DNA of 64,000 bases from JAJDTQ01 sp965204235 (lineage in GTDB: Bacteria > Desulfobacterota > Binatia > UBA9968 > JAJDTQ01). The translations under genes and the position numbers were made by a program. The stretch lies in the NCBI GenBank assembly GCA_965204235.1, contig OZ241979.1:620001-684000 (forward strand), in the 5' to 3' direction. Positions 50,779 to 59,261 of this stretch are shown in pieces (position 1 is the first letter of the stretch; every line of letters starts with the position of its first letter). The notes beneath the pieces are model-generated. The model had not been told where the DNA came from and did not search any database. It was given only the letters and a program-made list of their open reading frames with translations.

Positions 50779-51327
50779 TCATGGATCCAGGGGCTTCTCG
50801 CCCTGTGCGGGCTCTACCTCCAGGGCGTTGAGGACGCAGGCCAGCAACCCATAGTATCCGATCAGGGCCGAAAGCTCCACGCAGCCCGCACCCCCCAGGG
50901 TCTCCTCCACCGCGGCGAAGGTCGGCGCGCTCACGCGGTGGTCCCGCAACAGCTCCCGGACGTAACGGCAGACGTGGACCTCGTTCGCGGCCAAGTCCGG
51001 CGGCGGCTCGCGCCGTCTCAGGGCTTCGACGCAATCCTCCGTCACGCCGGCCGCCCGGGCGTGCCCGGCGTGCGCCGACCACTCGAACGCGCAGTCCAGC
51101 TCCCGGGCCACGGTGAGGATCACCAGCTCCTTGAGCTTCTGCGGAAGCCCCAGCTCGAAACGGACCAGGGCGCCCAGATGGGCCACTCGACCGGCCAGTT
51201 CCGGGTTGTGCAACAGCATGGGGAACGGCCCCTGCACCCTGCCGCGGCTCTCGGCGATGGCGTCGAACGCCGCGTGGTGCTCCGGCGGCAGATCTTCCCT
51301 TCTTTCGATCTTCGCGATGCGCGCCAT
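50779..51327 (-). CDS. Carboxymuconolactone decarboxylase (AhpD-like) family protein
   Basis: A 182-residue all-helical protein. LPQKLKELVILTVARELDCAFEWSAH resembles AhpD/CMD folds, but the CxxC motif is replaced by CAFEW, with His downstream (AHAGHARAAGV). Such members are often peroxidase-like or unknown. It is the fourth gene of the operon, 31 bp after the phosphopantetheinyl transferase. Confidence 0.85.
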   Translation of the reverse strand: MARIAKIERREDLPPEHHAAFDAIAESRGRVQGPFPMLLHNPELAGRVAHLGALVRFELGLPQKLKELVILTVARELDCAFEWSAHAGHARAAGVTEDCVEALRRREPPPDLAANEVHVCRYVRELLRDHRVSAPTFAAVEETLGGAGCVELSALIGYYGLLACVLNALEVEPAQGEKPLDP

Positions 51328-51358
51328 GCGATACGCTCCTTTCCGTTCCTTCCGTCGC

Positions 51359-52123
51359 TCAGGTCCAACCGTCTTCGGGGTAGTCCCAGCACCGGAGGTC
51401 CCACCCCCCGCCTTCCACCGCCAGCGCGGCCTTGTAGCCCTCGCCAGGGTCCAGGGCGCACAGGGACCACCGCGCCGGTTCCGCAGGGTCTCCCTCGAAC
51501 CGCAGCAAGGCCGCGGGATCTCCCGGCCGCAAGCTCACGTCGAACCGGCGGAGACCCAGGGCCACCCCCTCCCCGCGGGCCTTGACGAACGCCTCCTTCC
51601 GGGTCCAGCACTCGAAGAAGGCTTCCCGCCGCCGTCCCGGGGCGAGGCCCATCAGCGCGTCCGCCTCGGCCGGCGAGAAGAAACGCCGGGCCGCCCGCGC
51701 CACGTCCGTATCCGGACGCAGGCGTTCGACGTCGACGCCCACCTCGCGCCCGAGGGCGAAGGCATGCAGCGCCAGTCCGCGGGAATGGGACAGGTTGAAG
51801 CGCACGCCGGGGCCATCGGCGCCTTCCGGCAGCGACGGCTTGCCGTGGACGCCGTAGCGGAGCTCGACGGCGGCGGGCTCCACGCGGAGGTAACGGCCCA
51901 GCAGCCTTCGGAGCACGCCCCGGGCGACGGTGAACCGCCGCCGGTCCCGCTCGAAGCGGAACCGGCGCGCCCGGGCCCGTTCGCCGGGCGCCAGGACGCC
52001 GTGCAGGGCGGCTACGCGGCGGTCGGGGACCTCGGTGGCCGTGCGCCACACGTGGACCGCGTCACGCGGCAACTCCAGGTCCGGAGCCGGAGGGGACCAG
52101 CGGGTCGGGGTTTCGTCCGGCAC
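51359..52123 (-). CDS. Sfp-type 4'-phosphopantetheinyl transferase
   Basis: A 254-residue enzyme that loads a phosphopantetheine arm onto carrier proteins. Motifs are YGVHGKPSLP, FNLSHSRGLALHAFA, EVGVDVERLRPD and FFECWTRKEAFVKARGEG; the magnesium-binding Asp and Glu and the Lys are all present. No PKS or NRPS is in the window, so the carrier protein is elsewhere. The start lies 4 bp after the MFS stop. Confidence 0.95.
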   Translation of the reverse strand: MPDETPTRWSPPAPDLELPRDAVHVWRTATEVPDRRVAALHGVLAPGERARARRFRFERDRRRFTVARGVLRRLLGRYLRVEPAAVELRYGVHGKPSLPEGADGPGVRFNLSHSRGLALHAFALGREVGVDVERLRPDTDVARAARRFFSPAEADALMGLAPGRRREAFFECWTRKEAFVKARGEGVALGLRRFDVSLRPGDPAALLRFEGDPAEPARWSLCALDPGEGYKAALAVEGGGWDLRCWDYPEDGWT

Positions 52124-52127
52124 GCCG

Positions 52128-53348
52128 TTACCGTCCCGAGCCCCGGTAGAGCCGAAGCGGAAGCAGCACCACCGCGGCGGCCAGCAGCAGACCGCCGGAC
52201 AGGTGGAAGACCGAGCCGATGCCGTAGAGTCCGATCAGGTATCCGGCGATGACCGGACCGGGCAGGGTGAACAGGCTGTTGGACAGGAAGGTGATCCCCA
52301 GGGAGGTAGCCTGGATGCGCGAGACCGCGGTGTCCACCACCGCGGCCGCGGTGACGTTGGTGAGCGTGTAGAAGAACAGGCTGATCAGGGTCACCACCAT
52401 TCCGAGGGGAACCCCCGGACGCACCATGGGGATCAGGATGTAGAGCACGCCCAGCGCGACGAAGGCCGGCAACAACACCCGCTTCCGCCCCAGCCGGTCC
52501 GAGAGGTAGCCCAGGACGGGCTGGGACACCGTGCCCATGACGTGCAGCAGCATGTAGTAATACCCCAGGCCCGACGAGCTGTAGCCGAGGTGCTCCTGCA
52601 CGTAGATGGGAAAGAACGTGATGACCAGCACCCGGCCGGTGTTCATGAGGCCGTTGGCCAGGGCCATGCCGAGAAAGGCGGGGTTGCGCAGGAACCGGCC
52701 CAACCCGGACGCCTGCGTTCCACTCCCGGACCCGGGCGCCCCAACCCCGAAGATCCCCCGCAGGCCGAGCCACAGGGGGACGCCCAGCACGACGGCCAGC
52801 AGGAGCTGCAACGCCATGAGGCCGCGCCAGGGATACAGGCCCAGGAGGATGCCCACCGCCAGCGGGGTGAGGGTGTCGCTCACGGTGGCGCCCATGCCGT
52901 GGACGGCGAAAGCCGTGGCGCGGTGCTCCGGGAAGCGGCTCGACAGCGACGCCATGGCGGTGGGATGCCACAGGGCGATGCCGACGCCCACCAGGCCCGC
53001 GGCCGCCAGCGCCTGCAGGTAGCCGGGGGCGAAGCCGAAGGCAAGGTAGGCCACCCCCATGGCCAGGAGGGCCGAGGAGAGGATCGCCGTGCGATGGCGC
53101 GCCAGACGGTCCGCCAAGAGTCCCGCGGGGAGGTTCATGAGCCCGGTGGCCAACTCCCTCATGGTGCTCAGGCTGCCCACCTGGACGTGGGTGAGCCGCA
53201 AGGCGCCCTTCAGGGGCGGCAGGATCATGGGGAAGAGCTGGATGAACCAGTGCACGGCGAAATGCCCTGCGGAAATGTACCCCAGGAGCGCCAGCCGGTC
53301 CCTGCCGACCGCTCGAAGTCCCCTGCCCCGTTTAACCCGGACGCCCAC
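52128..53348 (-). CDS. MFS transporter
   Basis: A 406-residue transporter with about twelve helices. LADRLARHRTAILSS is the A-motif loop of the first half and YLSDRLGRKRVLL that of the second. FosmidomycinR-like efflux proteins have the same form (LWHPTAMASLSSRFPEHRATAFAVHG). Substrate unknown; export of the operon's product is a plausible role. The start is GTG 53348, since no better start is in frame. Confidence 0.92.
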   Translation of the reverse strand: MGVRVKRGRGLRAVGRDRLALLGYISAGHFAVHWFIQLFPMILPPLKGALRLTHVQVGSLSTMRELATGLMNLPAGLLADRLARHRTAILSSALLAMGVAYLAFGFAPGYLQALAAAGLVGVGIALWHPTAMASLSSRFPEHRATAFAVHGMGATVSDTLTPLAVGILLGLYPWRGLMALQLLLAVVLGVPLWLGLRGIFGVGAPGSGSGTQASGLGRFLRNPAFLGMALANGLMNTGRVLVITFFPIYVQEHLGYSSSGLGYYYMLLHVMGTVSQPVLGYLSDRLGRKRVLLPAFVALGVLYILIPMVRPGVPLGMVVTLISLFFYTLTNVTAAAVVDTAVSRIQATSLGITFLSNSLFTLPGPVIAGYLIGLYGIGSVFHLSGGLLLAAAVVLLPLRLYRGSGR

Positions 53349-53367
53349 TCTTCACGCAACGCATCCG

Positions 53368-55284
53368 TCAGTCCAACTCGAACGAATCTTCGTAGCGCTC
53401 GACCTTGAGGGCGGGGTCCTGCTCTTCCTTGCGCAGGAAGCAGTTGCCCACGGCGAGGCAGTCGAGGTCCGTGCCCATGAAGCAGCGAAAGGCGTCCGCG
53501 GGCGTGCACACGATGGGCTCGCCGCGCACGTTGAAGCTCGTGTTCACGACCACCGGGCAGCCGGTCCTGGCCTTGAACGCTTCGAGCAGGGCGTGGTAGC
53601 GGGGGTTGGTGTCACGGTGGACGGTCTGCACCCGGGCGGAATAATCCACGTGGGTCACCGCGGGGACGTCCGAGCGCGGCACGTTCAGGAGGTCGATGCC
53701 GGACAGGGCGCGATGCGTCTCGCTCATGGGCTTCCGCCGCTCCGCCTTCACGTCCGCCACCAGCAGCATGTAGGGGCTGTCGCGGTCGAGGTCGAACCAG
53801 TCGGCCACGTCGGCGCGAAGCACGCTCGGCGCGAAGGGCCGGAAGGACTCGCGGAACTTGACCTTGAGGTTGAGCGTCTTCTGCATGGTGGGCGAACGGG
53901 CGTCCGCCAGGATGGAACGGCCGCCCAGGGCCCGGGGGCCAAACTCCATCCGGCCCTGGAACCAACCCAGCGCCTTGCCCGCGGCCAGGGCTTCGGCCGC
54001 GGTCTCGATCAGGACGTCGTCCGTGAGCGTCTCGTAGCGTGCGCCGGCCGCATCGAGGGCCGCGCGAACCTCCTCCGGGCCGAACTCCGGGCCGAGCAAG
54101 GCGCCGCGCATGGCGTCGGCGCCGCACGCCGAAGGCCGTTCGGACGGACCCGCGCTTTCGCCGGGAGCACGAGCAGCACCCACCTCCTTCCGCGCCGCCG
54201 GGGAGACGGAGGGACGCGCCTCGCCGAACAGTCGGTGGCTCGCCGCCAGCGCGGCGCCCAGGGCGCCTCCGGCGTCGCCCGCAGCCGGTTGGACCCATAC
54301 GTCGTCGAACCGACCGTCCCGCAGCACCTTGCCGTTGGCCACGCAGTTGAGCGCCACGCCGCCCGCGAGACAGAGGTTGGGGATGCCCGTCTCCGCCCGC
54401 AGCGAGCGGGTCAGCCGCAGCACCGCTTCTTCGACCACCGCCTGCACCGAGGCCGCCAAGTCCATGTGCCGCTGGGCCAACGGCTCCTCCGGCTTCCGCG
54501 CCGGGCCGTGGAACAGCTCGTCGAACCGACCGTTGGTCATGGTCAGGCCGGTGCAGAAGTCGAAGTAGTCCAGGTCCAGGCGGAACGTGCCGTCCGGCTT
54601 GAGGTCCATCAGGTGGTCGAGGATGGTCTTCGAGTGCCTGGGTTCGCCATAGGGCGCCAGACCCATGACCTTGTACTCCCCCGAGTTCACCTTGAAGCCG
54701 GTGTAATGGGTGAAGGCCGAGTAGAGCAGCCCCAGGGAATGGGGGAAGTGGATCTCCCGGGTCACCTCCAGGTCGTTGCCGCGGCCGATGGCCGCCGAGG
54801 TGGTGGCCCACTCGCCGACTCCGTCCATGGTCAGCACCACGGCGTCCCGGAAGGGCGAAGGATAGAACGCGCTCGCCGCGTGCGACTGGTGGTGCTCGGC
54901 GAACAGCAGCCTGGCGTTCCAGTCCACGTCCGGCGCGAGCCGCTTCAACTCCCGGCGCAGCAGGTCCTTCTGGAACAGCTTCTCCCGGAGCCACACCGGC
55001 GCCGCCATGCGGAAGGAGCGGAAGCCCCGCGGCGCGAACGCCACGTAGGTCTCCAGCAGCCGCTCGAACTTGAGGAAGGGCTTGTCGTAGAACGCCACCC
55101 GGTCGACGTCCGCGGGGGCGATGCCGGCGTCCCGGAGACACCAGGCCACCGCGTGGGAGGGATAGCCGGCGTCGTGCTTGCGGCGCGTGAAGCGTTCCTC
55201 CTGGGCCGCGGCGACGATCCGCCCGTCCTCCACCAGGGCGGCGGCGCTGTCGTGGTAGAACGCCGAGAGACCCAGGATGCGCAT
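53368..55284 (-). CDS. O-carbamoyltransferase (NodU/CmcH family)
   Basis: A 638-residue enzyme that moves the carbamoyl group from carbamoyl phosphate to a hydroxyl group. The N-terminal Kae1-like part starts MRILGLSAFYHDSAAALVED, with HHQSHAASAFYPSPF as metal site and MDGVGEWAT. The C-terminal YrdC-like part has FGPRALGGRSILADAR and NTSFNVRGEPIV. A ~40-residue low-complexity insert (near 355-395) joins the two. ATG 55284. It is first in the operon with MFS, Sfp-type transferase, CMD protein and sulfatase, 19 bp before the MFS gene. Confidence 0.93.
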   Translation of the reverse strand: MRILGLSAFYHDSAAALVEDGRIVAAAQEERFTRRKHDAGYPSHAVAWCLRDAGIAPADVDRVAFYDKPFLKFERLLETYVAFAPRGFRSFRMAAPVWLREKLFQKDLLRRELKRLAPDVDWNARLLFAEHHQSHAASAFYPSPFRDAVVLTMDGVGEWATTSAAIGRGNDLEVTREIHFPHSLGLLYSAFTHYTGFKVNSGEYKVMGLAPYGEPRHSKTILDHLMDLKPDGTFRLDLDYFDFCTGLTMTNGRFDELFHGPARKPEEPLAQRHMDLAASVQAVVEEAVLRLTRSLRAETGIPNLCLAGGVALNCVANGKVLRDGRFDDVWVQPAAGDAGGALGAALAASHRLFGEARPSVSPAARKEVGAARAPGESAGPSERPSACGADAMRGALLGPEFGPEEVRAALDAAGARYETLTDDVLIETAAEALAAGKALGWFQGRMEFGPRALGGRSILADARSPTMQKTLNLKVKFRESFRPFAPSVLRADVADWFDLDRDSPYMLLVADVKAERRKPMSETHRALSGIDLLNVPRSDVPAVTHVDYSARVQTVHRDTNPRYHALLEAFKARTGCPVVVNTSFNVRGEPIVCTPADAFRCFMGTDLDCLAVGNCFLRKEEQDPALKVERYEDSFELD

Positions 55285-55435
55285 GGCCTCGGAAAGTACC
55301 ATAGCGGCGCGGGAACGCCAACAGAGGGGACCTTCCCATGCGGCATGACGCGGAAGGGAGGCCGCCAAAGCCTCCTTGAGTTCATCGAAGGAAGGTGGTT
55401 AACTGGCGCCGTATCCCGCTCCCGCTGCGGCGCTC

Positions 55436-56326
55436 ATGGCCACGCCGGAACAAAGCTACTTCGACCCCGCGGTGCTGGCGCGACTCTCGAACCTGCACCT
55501 GAAGGCGCGTTGGGTCGTGGACGGCTTCATGGCCGGCCTGCATCGGAGCCGCGCCAAGGGCTTCAGCGTCGAGTTCGAGCAGCATCGCGAGTACGCTCCC
55601 GGCGACGAGATCCGCCGCATCGACTGGAAGGCCCTGGGCAAGCTGGACCGCTACTTCGTCAAGGAGTACGAGGACGAGAGCAACGTCAAGACCCACCTGC
55701 TGCTGGACGCGAGCGGCTCCATGGACTACGCCTCCGGCCAAGTCACCAAGTTCGAATACGGCTGCATCCTCGTGGCCTCGCTGGCCTGCCTGATCCTCCG
55801 GCAGCAGGACGCCGCGGGCCTGACCGTTTTTTCGGACCGCGTGGGGTCGCAACTGCCGCCCAGGGCCGCCCGGGGATACCTGGTCGAGTTGCTGCGGCGG
55901 CTCGAATCGGAGACCACCGGGGGCGACACCGACGTGGGCAGGGTCCTGCGGGAAGTGGCCGGCGGCGTCCGACGGCGAGGTCTGGTGGTCCTGGTCTCGG
56001 ACCTGCTGGACGAGCCCGAGTCGGTGTTGCAGGGACTGCGGCTGTTCCGCTTCAAGGGCAACGACGTGCTGGTCTTCCACCTGTGGGACGAAGCGGAGCT
56101 GTCCCTCCCCTTCTCCGGCAACACCCGGTTCGAGGACATGGAAGACCCCCGGCTCCGGGTCACGGCCGATCCCAGGGCCATCCAGGCCGAGTATCGCCGC
56201 ACCGTGGCCAACCACATCGACGCCCTGCGGTCGGGCTGCCACGAATACGCCATCGACTATCAACTGCTGTCCACCGCCACGCCGTTGGACCAGGCCCTGG
56301 TAAGCTACCTGAGCTGGAGGAAGTGA
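55436..56326 (+). CDS. DUF58 domain protein (MoxR cluster)
   Basis: A 296-residue protein. Early residues HRSRAKGFSVEFEQHREYAP and GDEIRRIDWKALGKLDRYFVK form the DUF58 signature; a VWA-like core follows (HLLLDASGSM, a DxSxS metal site). It works with MoxR ATPases in envelope or metal-insertion complexes. Its stop overlaps the GTG start of the next gene. Confidence 0.95.
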   Translation: MATPEQSYFDPAVLARLSNLHLKARWVVDGFMAGLHRSRAKGFSVEFEQHREYAPGDEIRRIDWKALGKLDRYFVKEYEDESNVKTHLLLDASGSMDYASGQVTKFEYGCILVASLACLILRQQDAAGLTVFSDRVGSQLPPRAARGYLVELLRRLESETTGGDTDVGRVLREVAGGVRRRGLVVLVSDLLDEPESVLQGLRLFRFKGNDVLVFHLWDEAELSLPFSGNTRFEDMEDPRLRVTADPRAIQAEYRRTVANHIDALRSGCHEYAIDYQLLSTATPLDQALVSYLSWRK

Positions 56327-58428
56327 ACCTGGCGTTCCTCTATCCGTTGTACCTGGCGGCCCTGGCCGCCGCGGTGGTCCCGCTGGTGATCCACCTGCTG
56401 AACCGGCGCCGGCAGAGGCGGCTGCGCTTCTCCGCGGTGAGGTTCGTGCTCGCCTCCCAGCGGCGCGTGGCGCGGTCCTGGCGCCTGCGGTACTGGCTGC
56501 TGCTCGCCGTCCGCACCCTGGCCATCGTCCTGCTGGCGCTGCTCATGGCGCATCCCCTGTTCGAGACCGGCGTGGGGTTGGCCGTCCGGGGCGCGCCGGC
56601 GTCCACCGCCGTCATCGTGGACAACTCGCTGAGCATGCAGGTGCGGGAGGACGGAGCCTCGTTCGCGGAAGCGAAACGGGCCGCGGCCCGCATCCTCGAC
56701 GCCATGGACGAGGGCGACCGGGCGGCGCTCATCCCCACCAATCCGGTGGACCGCGGGGAGCCGCGCTTCCGGGACCCGCGGGAGGCAGCCATCGAGGATC
56801 TGGCTCCCATGACTGTCGCCGCCGGCGCCGCGGACGTGGCCGGGGCCCTGCGCACGGCCTACGGGCTGCTGCGGCAGGCCGGAGGACAGAAGGCCCTGTG
56901 GGTCGTCACGGACCTGGGGTTGCCGGGCTGGGACCGCCTGTCCCTGTCGGCCGTAGGCGAGTACGACCCCACCGTTCCCGTGAAGATCGTCACCGTGGGC
57001 TCGGCCGACGCCCCGCCCAACGCCACCATCCGGGGGGTCGAGTCCCGGACGGAACACGTGGCTCCGGGACTCGACCTGGAGCTTGCGGCCACCATCGTCA
57101 ACTACACGGACGCGGCCATCCCGGACGTGGCCGCGCGCCTCACCATCGACGACAGGGTACGGGCCGAGAAACGGGTGGACCTGCCCGCGGACGCGGAGAC
57201 CACGGTGGACTTCCGGTTCCGCCTGGATCGACCGGGCGGCCATCCCGGCCACGTGTCGCTCCACGGCGAAGGGTTCGAGGGGAACCGGCGCCACTACTTC
57301 ACGATCCACACCCGGGACCGTCTGCACCTGCTGCTGGTGGACGGAGACCCGCAGCGGTCCCTGGCGGCCAGCGAGACGTTCTTCCTCAGCCGCGCCCTGA
57401 ATCCCGCCGGAGACTTGGCGAGCTCGGTGCTGCTGCCCGAGGTCGTCCTTCCCGGCGCCCTGGAGCAAATCAACCCCGACGGCTACCAGGGCATCGTCCT
57501 GGCCAACGTGTCCAACGTGTCCGCAGACTTGGCGGCCAAGCTGACCGCGTTCGTCGAAGGCGGCGGCGGCCTGCTGCTGTCCCTGGGAGACCGGGTGGAC
57601 GCCGAAGACTACAACCGGACGCTGTGGCGCAGCGCCTCGCCGCTCCTTCCCGGCCCTCTGGGGGAACGCAGGAGGGCGCCGCTGGACCGGCGCGTGACCG
57701 TGGGCGAGGTGGACGCGGCGCATCCCGCCCTGGGCGCCTTCGGCCACGAGCCTCTGCTGGAATCGCTGCGGTCGGCCAGGGTCTCTTCCTGGTTCGAGGC
57801 GGCCCCGGCAGGGGGGCGCGCCCTGATGCGCCTGAGCAACGGCCAACCGCTGCTGGTGGAGAAGGAGCTCGGACAGGGCCGCGTCCTCCTGCTCACCTCC
57901 AGCGCGGACGGCGACTGGAACGACCTTCCGCTCAAGACCGGCTACGTGCCGCTGGTCCAGTCCCTGGTGACCCACGCCACCGGCGGGAACCGCGGCTCGG
58001 TGGACACCGGGATCACCGCGGGGACGGCGAAACGGTGGACCACGGACCCGGCCCACGCGGGCACGCGGTTGCAGGTGGTCGATCCCGGGAACACGGAGAG
58101 AGGGATCGTCCTGGAGACCCGGGACGGGAAGGCGTCCGCGACCTTCGACGAGAACCATTTCGCGGGGATCTACCGGGTGGTCTCCCCGGGAGCGGACCTC
58201 GACATCCCCGGCATATACGCAGTGAACCCGCCGGCCGCGGAATCCTTCCTGGAACGCATGGGCGCCGACGAGCTGGAACGGAGGCTCGGCCCCGTGGCCC
58301 ACGAGGTCCTTTCCGCCGGAGCCCTGTCCGGGGGCGGCAGCCGGACGGACCTTGCGCCGGCGCTGGCGGTGACGGCCATCGTGACGCTGCTCTTCGAGAG
58401 CTGGCTGGGGCAGAGGAACCATGGATAG
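56323..58428 (+). CDS. BatA-like N-terminal membrane protein with VWA region
   Basis: A 701-residue protein. The N-terminal BatA region has two helices (FLYPLYLAALAAAVVPLVIH, LLAVRTLAIVLLALLMAHPL) around LLNRRRQRRLRFSAVRFVL. The VWA-like domain has STAVIVDNSLSM, with Asn where DxSxS would have its second residue. Then come beta-sandwich parts and a glutamine-amidotransferase-like region (HLLLVDGDPQRS, LASSVLLPEVVLPG), and a C-terminal helix. The start is a GTG inside the DUF58 stop (GTGA). The DUF4159 gene overlaps by 8 bp. Confidence 0.9.
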   Translation: MNLAFLYPLYLAALAAAVVPLVIHLLNRRRQRRLRFSAVRFVLASQRRVARSWRLRYWLLLAVRTLAIVLLALLMAHPLFETGVGLAVRGAPASTAVIVDNSLSMQVREDGASFAEAKRAAARILDAMDEGDRAALIPTNPVDRGEPRFRDPREAAIEDLAPMTVAAGAADVAGALRTAYGLLRQAGGQKALWVVTDLGLPGWDRLSLSAVGEYDPTVPVKIVTVGSADAPPNATIRGVESRTEHVAPGLDLELAATIVNYTDAAIPDVAARLTIDDRVRAEKRVDLPADAETTVDFRFRLDRPGGHPGHVSLHGEGFEGNRRHYFTIHTRDRLHLLLVDGDPQRSLAASETFFLSRALNPAGDLASSVLLPEVVLPGALEQINPDGYQGIVLANVSNVSADLAAKLTAFVEGGGGLLLSLGDRVDAEDYNRTLWRSASPLLPGPLGERRRAPLDRRVTVGEVDAAHPALGAFGHEPLLESLRSARVSSWFEAAPAGGRALMRLSNGQPLLVEKELGQGRVLLLTSSADGDWNDLPLKTGYVPLVQSLVTHATGGNRGSVDTGITAGTAKRWTTDPAHAGTRLQVVDPGNTERGIVLETRDGKASATFDENHFAGIYRVVSPGADLDIPGIYAVNPPAAESFLERMGADELERRLGPVAHEVLSAGALSGGGSRTDLAPALAVTAIVTLLFESWLGQRNHG

Positions 58429-59188
58429 ACGCGGGTTCCTGCAGCGCGTCCTGGCGACGGCCGCAGCCGCGGCCTGGGGCGGAGCCGGCCCCCTCCGGGC
58501 CGCGGAGTCCCCGCGCCCGGACCTGTTCGTGTTCGCGCAACTGCGCTACCGCGGGGGAGACTGGGACCCGCGGCCCGGGGCCGCCGCTCCCCTGATGCAG
58601 GAGCTCATGCGCCGGACCAGCGTGCGGGCCGACCTCCAACGTCGAGTGGTCACGCTGACGGCCCCGGAACTGTTCTCGTTCCCGTTCCTCTACATGGCCG
58701 GCAAGTACGACTTCCAGCCGTTCTCCGACCGCGAGGTCCGGCGCTTGAGGCGGTTCCTGTCCTTCGGCGGGTTCCTGCTCGCCGACAACACCCTGGGACA
58801 ACTGGGCTACGGCTTCGACCGGCGCTTCCGCCAGGAGATGCAGCGGGTGTTCCCCGAACGGGAGCTGCGCAAGATCCCCCTGACCCACGCGCTGTTGCGG
58901 AGCTACTACCTGCTCCGCCGGATCGGCGGACGCGTGGCCGCCAGCCCCTACCTCGAAGGGATCCGGCTCGGCGAGACCACGCCGGTGGCGTATTGCCACA
59001 ACGACCTGGCCGGCGCATGGGAACGGGACGGACTGGGGCGCTGGAGCCACCCGTGCGTTCCCGACGGCGAACCGCAGCGGCGGGACGCCTTCCATCTCGG
59101 CGTCAACCTGATCCTCTACGCCATGACCGGCAACTACAAGCAGGACCTCATCCACGTGCCGTTCATCCGGCGGAGGCTCACGCAGTAG
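58421..59188 (+). CDS. DUF4159 domain protein, twin-arginine signal
   Basis: A 255-residue protein. MDRRGFLQRVLATAAAAAWG is a Tat signal, so it is exported folded. The domain contains FVFAQLRYRGGDWDPRP, FPFLYMAGKYDFQPFS and GGFLLADNTLGQ, as in DUF4159 proteins of MoxR/BatA clusters. Function unknown. It overlaps the BatA-like gene by 8 bp. Confidence 0.92.
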   Translation: MDRRGFLQRVLATAAAAAWGGAGPLRAAESPRPDLFVFAQLRYRGGDWDPRPGAAAPLMQELMRRTSVRADLQRRVVTLTAPELFSFPFLYMAGKYDFQPFSDREVRRLRRFLSFGGFLLADNTLGQLGYGFDRRFRQEMQRVFPERELRKIPLTHALLRSYYLLRRIGGRVAASPYLEGIRLGETTPVAYCHNDLAGAWERDGLGRWSHPCVPDGEPQRRDAFHLGVNLILYAMTGNYKQDLIHVPFIRRRLTQ

Positions 59189-59261
59189 GAAGGTCCGGGT
59201 GACGGCATGGGACGAAGGAACGTGACCCTCACGGCGTTCCGGCGCGCCGCGGCGGCGTGAG

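Noticed and set aside
53059..56322. N-terminal extension of the BatA-like protein back to 53059
   Set aside because: The frame is open by chance through the carbamoyltransferase and DUF58 genes. The GTG at 56323 with the BatA-type N terminus and GTGA coupling is the real start.
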